The notes under the pieces were generated by a model that was not told the DNA's origin, searched no databases, and worked only from the letters and a program-made list of their open reading frames with translations. A stretch of DNA of 64,000 nucleotides, taken from contig ATWD01000001.1 in NCBI GenBank assembly GCA_000421065.1, forward strand, positions 930,001-994,000, written 5' to 3'. Positions 59,961 to 64,000 of this stretch are shown in pieces. The stretch's first letter is position 1, and each line of letters starts with the position of its first letter. The translations under genes were made by a program, and so were the position numbers. Source of the stretch: Acidobacteriaceae bacterium TAA 166 (GTDB lineage Bacteria; Acidobacteriota; Terriglobia; Terriglobales; Acidobacteriaceae).

Positions 59961-60149
59961 CTACTCGACGATGCGGACGAGATGGGGAACCTTCGCAACC
60001 ATACCGCGGATGGAAGGTGTATCCTCGCGCACGACGATCTGATTCAGACGGGTAAAGCCGAGGCCCTTGACGACGAGCTTGTGCTTCTCCGGCGTGGCGA
60101 TCTTCGAGCGGAAGTACTGCAGCTTGATGGTGGCTTTGGACTCGGCCAT
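59961..60149 (-). CDS. rpmD: 50S ribosomal protein L30
   Basis: A 62-residue protein: IKLQYFRSKIATPEKHKLVVKGLGFTRLNQIVVREDTPSIRGMVAKVPHLV matches L30. Conserved place between rpsE and rplO. Confidence 0.94.
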   Translation of the reverse strand: MAESKATIKLQYFRSKIATPEKHKLVVKGLGFTRLNQIVVREDTPSIRGMVAKVPHLVRIVE

Positions 60150-60196
60150 AGCGAAAACTCCTCTTACTTCTTCTAGAGCAAACTCTTTTTACTTGC

Positions 60197-60703
60197 TTAC
60201 AGCTCGTCTTCGGTCTTGCCGCGCAGCGTGGCGACATCGGCCTTGCTGCGAAGCTGCGTGAGAGCGTCAAAGGTGGCCTTGATGACGTTGTGCGGGTTCT
60301 TGGTCCCGATGGACTTGGTCAGGACGTTCTGCACGCCGGCCGAGGTCATCACGGCGCGAACCGTGCCTCCGGCGATGACGCCAGTACCTTCGGGAGCGGG
60401 CTTCAGCATGACCTGGCCTGCGCCGTAGTGACCCAGCACTTGGTGCGGGATCGAGGTCTCGGTGAGGTTGATCTTGAAGAGATTCTTCTTGGCGGCCTCG
60501 ATCCCCTTGCGGATGGCCTGCGGAACCTCCTTGGCCTTGCCCGAGCCGTAGCCCACGACACCCTCGGCCGGGTCGCCGATGACGACCAGCGCGGCAAAGG
60601 ACATATTCTTACCGCCCTTGACGACCTTGGTGACGCGGTTGATGCTGACGACCTGATCCTTCAGGTTGAGCCGGTTCGCGTCGATCTTCTTCTTTGTTGC
60701 CAT
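60197..60703 (-). CDS. rpsE: 30S ribosomal protein S5
   Basis: A 168-residue protein. The DRBM-like S5_N domain ([29 protein letters not shown]) and the C-terminal domain ([52 protein letters not shown]) are complete. Confidence 0.97.
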   Translation of the reverse strand: MATKKKIDANRLNLKDQVVSINRVTKVVKGGKNMSFAALVVIGDPAEGVVGYGSGKAKEVPQAIRKGIEAAKKNLFKINLTETSIPHQVLGHYGAGQVMLKPAPEGTGVIAGGTVRAVMTSAGVQNVLTKSIGTKNPHNVIKATFDALTQLRSKADVATLRGKTEDEL

Positions 60704-60766
60704 AATGTCTTATCCAGCTTTCTGGCCGCCCGTCCCGGGACCCGGCCTTGAGACTTTTGAGAACCC

Positions 60767-61132
60767 TTAGAACTCGAGGCCTGCCTCGCGGGCCGCATCG
60801 GCCAGCGCCTTGATGCGGCCATGATAGAGGTAACCGCCGCGGTCAAAGACCACCTTCTTGATGCCTTTCTGCTGTGCGCGCTCGGCGATCGCCTTGCCCA
60901 CCTCGGCAGCGGCGGGGATATTCCCGCCCGCCTTCCTCTCCTCACCCTTCGGGGATACGGTCGAGGCCGAGGCGATGGTGACACCGGCAGCGTCGTCAAT
61001 CAGCTGGGTGTAGATGTGGTTCAGCGAGCGGTAGACGTTCAAGCGCGGACGCTCTGCGGTGCCGGCGAGCTTCTCTCGGATACGCGTGTGGACGCGTTTG
61101 CGGATGACGTCGCGTTTGCGGGGTGTGATCAT
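60767..61132 (-). CDS. rplR: 50S ribosomal protein L18
   Basis: A 121-residue 5S-rRNA-binding protein: [29 protein letters not shown] and the C-terminal [28 protein letters not shown] are characteristic. Confidence 0.95.
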   Translation of the reverse strand: MITPRKRDVIRKRVHTRIREKLAGTAERPRLNVYRSLNHIYTQLIDDAAGVTIASASTVSPKGEERKAGGNIPAAAEVGKAIAERAQQKGIKKVVFDRGGYLYHGRIKALADAAREAGLEF

Positions 61133-61347
61133 AGTTCGCTTTCCTTCCTAAAGGCGTCGCCAGAGTGCCGGCGACGTTCGGTTGAACTTCCAAAATCTGG
61201 GAACAGGGACCGGAGGATGGCTTCAAGCTTCCTCAACCTGGCTGGGGTCACCTGCGGCCAGCCTCCGGTTCCTATACTTATCGTTCGCGCTCTATCGTTC
61301 TGCGCGATCTTGGCAGCAACAGCGGGGGATAAGCTTACCCTCCCCGG

Positions 61348-61887
61348 CTACTTAGCGCCCGTTTTACCAACCTTCTTCTTCAGCTTCTCGCCAGTGTAGC
61401 GAACGCCCTTGTTCTTGTACGGATCGGGCTTGCGCAGGGCGCGCATATCGGCGGCGACCTGGCCGACCTTCTGGCGATCGATGCCGGAGACGGTCACGTG
61501 GGTCTGCTTGGGGTCGATCGTGACATCAATGCCGGTCGGCAGCGGGAACTCGATCGGATGCGAATAGCCGAGAGTGAAGACGACGACGTTCTTGCCCTTC
61601 ATCTCGACACGGTAGCCGATGCCGACGATGTCGAGCTCCTTGGTCCAGCCGGCAGTGACGCCATGGACCGCGTTGAAGAGCAGGGCGCGGGCCAGGCCAT
61701 GGAAGGCAGCCTGCTTGTCGCTCTCACGCTCGACCAGGATCTCTCCATCCTTCTGGACCAGTGAGATGCCGGCCGGGAGCAGCGCGGGAGCCTTGCCCTT
61801 GGGACCTTCGACCAGAACGGTGTTACCGCTGATGGTGTACTTGACACCGGAGGGCATCGGGATCGGCTTCTTGCCAATACGAGACAT
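61348..61887 (-). CDS. rplF: 50S ribosomal protein L6
   Basis: A 179-residue protein. [15 protein letters not shown] begins it; [27 protein letters not shown] and [35 protein letters not shown] are L6 hallmarks. A 215-base gap to rplR holds no gene, only a possible GGACCGGAGG/CCTCCGGTTCC stem. Confidence 0.96.
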   Translation of the reverse strand: MSRIGKKPIPMPSGVKYTISGNTVLVEGPKGKAPALLPAGISLVQKDGEILVERESDKQAAFHGLARALLFNAVHGVTAGWTKELDIVGIGYRVEMKGKNVVVFTLGYSHPIEFPLPTGIDVTIDPKQTHVTVSGIDRQKVGQVAADMRALRKPDPYKNKGVRYTGEKLKKKVGKTGAK

Positions 61888-62064
61888 AGTTCAAATCCTT
61901 TTGTGGCTTGCGAGTCCCTCAAGTAGCCTCGAGTTCCACTGCAGCCCGGGCCGAGACCCGTCCTTACACTCAACACACTCAACAAAACCTAAAACAGGCA
62001 TAGGAAAATTACGCTGGAAGATCTTTTCCATGCCGAGGAAGACGCAAAGCGCTCCCTCCCAGGG

Positions 62065-62463
62065 TCACCAGACCTCGCAGAGGATCTCGCCGCCAACGCC
62101 CTCGCGACGGGCCTGACGACCGGTCATCACACCCTTCGGGGTAGTCATGATCGAGATGCCGAGACCACCCTGAACGCGACGAATCTCATCCCGGCCGACG
62201 TAGACGCGGCATCCGGGACGCGAGACGCGCTGCAGATCACGGATGGCAGCCTCATTGTTGGTGCCGTACTTCAGGTACACGCGAATCACTCGCTGCCCAT
62301 TCTCCTCGGTCGCCTTGAAGTTGGCGATGTAGCCTTCATCCTTCAGGATGCGGGCGATCTCAGCCTTCAACTTCGAGGCAGGAACGTCGAGCTTCTGGTG
62401 GCGGGCCCGGATGGAGTTGCGGATACGGGTCAAAAAGTCTGCTACCGGATCGGTAAGGTTCAT
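62065..62463 (-). CDS. rpsH: 30S ribosomal protein S8
   Basis: A 132-residue protein: DPVADFLTRIRNSIRARHQKLDVPASKLKAEIARILKDEGYI opens it and GLGISIMTTPKGVMTGRQARREGVGGEILCEVW is the S8 C-terminal signature. Confidence 0.96.
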   Translation of the reverse strand: MNLTDPVADFLTRIRNSIRARHQKLDVPASKLKAEIARILKDEGYIANFKATEENGQRVIRVYLKYGTNNEAAIRDLQRVSRPGCRVYVGRDEIRRVQGGLGISIMTTPKGVMTGRQARREGVGGEILCEVW

Positions 62464-62654
62464 TCATTCTCCTTCATCTCCCGTTCGCTCGCGCACGAAG
62501 ACGGCGAGAACCTGCAGAGATGTTATGTTGCCTGACGGTTGCGTTCCAGACGTCTGCACCCTAAGCCTTGGCTTGAATGAGGTCTCTGGAGCGGGCATGC
62601 GAGCGAGTTCCCCGCACACTGGTTAATGAAACCATTGTATCAGTTTCTGAATGC

Positions 62655-62840
62655 TTACCAGCTCGACTTCACGACGCCCGGGATCTCTCCCTTGAGCGCA
62701 AGCGAACGGAAGCAGAGACGGCAGACGCCGAACTTGCGAAGATAGGCGCGAGGACGACCGCAGAGCTGGCAGCGGTTGTGCTTGCGGGACTTGAACTTCG
62801 GCGTACGTGCATCTTTGACGCGCTTTGCAGTAGTTGACAT
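62655..62840 (-). CDS. rpsN: 30S ribosomal protein S14, zinc (short) form
   Basis: A 61-residue S14 of the type Z. Zinc ligands are in [11 protein letters not shown] and [24 protein letters not shown]. The gap to rpsH (191 bases) is wide for this operon and holds no gene. Confidence 0.95.
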   Translation of the reverse strand: MSTTAKRVKDARTPKFKSRKHNRCQLCGRPRAYLRKFGVCRLCFRSLALKGEIPGVVKSSW

Positions 62841-62893
62841 AGCTTTTACTCTCTATCCTTACAAAAACGGTTGCGGTCGCAAAGACCGAAAGG

Positions 62894-63442
62894 TTACGCT
62901 CCCTGCCGGAAGGGCATACCGAAAGCGCGGAGCAGAGCGCGGGCGCCGTTGTCGTCCTGGGCGGTGGTCACGATGGTGACGTTCATGCCCTTGATCTTGT
63001 CAACCTTCGCATAGTCGATCTCGGCGAAGATGAGCTGGTCGCGAAGACCCAGCGTATAGTTGCCGCGGCCGTCAAAGCTCTTGGACGAGACGCCGCGGAA
63101 GTCCCGCACACGCGGAAGCGCGATCGAGACCAGGCGGTCGAGGAACTCGTACATCGTATCGCCGCGCAGGGTCACCATTGCGCCGATGGGCATTCCCTCA
63201 CGCACCTTGAAGGCCGCGATCGATTTCTTGGCCTTGGTCGTCACCGGCTTTTGTCCGGTGATAGAGGCAAGATCAGCCACCAGGGGATCCATGATCTTGA
63301 CGTTCTGGGTCGCCTCACCGAGGCCCATGTTGACGACGATCTTCTCGAGCTTTGGGATCGCCATCACGTTCTCTATATTGAGCTCCTTGGCGAGAGCCAA
63401 CTTGATCTCTTTCTCGTACTTCTCTCTGAATCGCGATGCCAT
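62894..63442 (-). CDS. rplE: 50S ribosomal protein L5
   Basis: A 182-residue protein. [46 protein letters not shown] and [16 protein letters not shown] are hallmarks of L5. The next gene upstream is rplX. Confidence 0.96.
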   Translation of the reverse strand: MASRFREKYEKEIKLALAKELNIENVMAIPKLEKIVVNMGLGEATQNVKIMDPLVADLASITGQKPVTTKAKKSIAAFKVREGMPIGAMVTLRGDTMYEFLDRLVSIALPRVRDFRGVSSKSFDGRGNYTLGLRDQLIFAEIDYAKVDKIKGMNVTIVTTAQDDNGARALLRAFGMPFRQGA

Positions 63443-63536
63443 CTTCTTGTCTTCGCTTTCTCCACGGTTCCGGATTGGCCGTAGCCGTCTACCGTTTCGT
63501 GGGGTGAACCTGTTTTATGAATGACTCTAAAATCCC

Positions 63537-63866
63537 TTACTTCTTCTTCTCGGCGATCACGTTTCCGCTCGCCTTCGAGACGCGAACCTTCTTGTCGCCC
63601 TCAATCCGTGCTCCGATGCGGGTCTTGTTGCCTTCGCCGTCGACCAACATCACGTTCGAGAGGTGGATTGGGGCTTCCTGCTCGGCGATGCCTCCCTTGA
63701 TGTTGCGCTGGGGGTTCGGCTTCACGTGCTTCTTGACCATCATCACGTGCTCGACCAGAACACGATTCCTGTCGGCGATCACGCGCAGGACGCGGCCACG
63801 CTTGCCCTTGTCCTTGCCGGCGATGACCTCGACCGTATCGTTACGCTTAATCTTAATGCCTGCCAT
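63537..63866 (-). CDS. rplX: 50S ribosomal protein L24
   Basis: A 109-residue KOW-domain protein: IKIKRNDTVEVIAGKDKGKRGRVLRV followed by EHVMMVKKHVKPN and GGIAEQEAPIHLSNVMLVD. Confidence 0.95.
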   Translation of the reverse strand: MAGIKIKRNDTVEVIAGKDKGKRGRVLRVIADRNRVLVEHVMMVKKHVKPNPQRNIKGGIAEQEAPIHLSNVMLVDGEGNKTRIGARIEGDKKVRVSKASGNVIAEKKK

Positions 63867-63943
63867 AGCTACCTCTCCTACCCTCGGCGATCTGTCGGAG
63901 CCGGAATCCGCTTGATGTCACCGCAAACCGCGCGGTGAAAAAA

Positions 63944-64000
63944 CTAGATGACCTCAGGCGCCAGCGAGGCGATCTTGAGGAACTTCTTCTCGCGCAGCTC
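63944..64000 (-). CDS. rplN: 50S ribosomal protein L14, C-terminal end only
   Basis: The last 18 codons and stop are visible at the right edge; they translate to ELREKKFLKIASLAPEVI, the conserved L14 C-terminus. The gene continues beyond the window. Upstream position relative to rplX fits the spc operon order. Confidence 0.9.
   Translation of the reverse strand, partial: ELREKKFLKIASLAPEVI

Noticed and set aside
1..64000. tRNA genes, CRISPR arrays, prophage or transposase genes
   Set aside because: Looked for cloverleaf ends, regularly spaced repeats with spacers, and integrase/transposase motifs on both strands; nothing convincing was seen.

Overview
The window looks like a chromosomal stretch of an Acidobacteriota member, most likely class Terriglobia (Granulicella / Edaphobacter / Terriglobus relatives). 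This is inferred from high GC, a strongly C-ending codon style, the gene content, and the common dispersed motif near 49.16 kb. No 16S gene is present, so the assignment is not proven. About 65 protein genes are annotated. I see no tRNA, rRNA, CRISPR array, prophage or transposase gene.

Layout. 1-7331 (+): a tightly overlapped cobalamin operon covering lower-ligand synthesis and activation (bluB, cobT), nucleotide-loop assembly (cobS, a histidine phosphatase), the adenosyltransferase (pduO type), cobyric acid synthase, cbiB and the threonine-phosphate decarboxylase-like enzyme, with one unrecognised gene translationally coupled inside it. 7.3-21.6 kb (+): DUF3467 protein, two integral-membrane glycosyltransferases, a TPR lipoprotein-like/secreted protein, NfeD-type membrane protease, beta-barrel protein, ylxP-rbfA-nrnA, a GNAT enzyme and a secreted TIM-barrel-like protein. 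21.9-27.6 kb (-): rimP-nusA-infB, the other half of the usual nusA/infB/rbfA operon, converging on the first. 27.8-35 kb: GNAT, guaB, a Tat-exported oxalate-decarboxylase-type bicupin, a Cys/Met-metabolism PLP enzyme and thiL. 35-42.7 kb: M23 peptidase, GH29 fucosidase, tandem HD-GYP protein, a TetR/SDR divergent pair with twin operators, and a methyltransferase.

42.7-48.9 kb (-): a six-gene stressosome operon, rsbR-rsbS-rsbT-rsbX-like followed by two hybrid histidine kinases. The first kinase carries its own RsbT-like ATPase domain at the N-terminus. No rsbU/V/W or sigma factor is present, so the stressosome output probably runs into two-component signalling.

49.4-52 kb: M24 peptidase, two small membrane proteins, ArsR regulator. 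52.1-64 kb (-): the spc/alpha ribosomal operons, rplN (partial) to rplQ, including secY, adk, map, infA, rpmJ and rpoA.

The most unusual structure is non-coding. Thirteen copies (seven long, six short) of a palindromic intergenic element of about 190 bp with arms of about 50 bp and an asymmetric inner hairpin module are scattered through the accessory regions. Every copy lies on the 3' side of at least one gene, and none lies in a divergent promoter region or inside the dense cob, rsb or ribosomal operons. Other notable points are a perfect 62-bp palindrome between infB and its convergent neighbour, and a C10 run in infB that breaks its reading frame.
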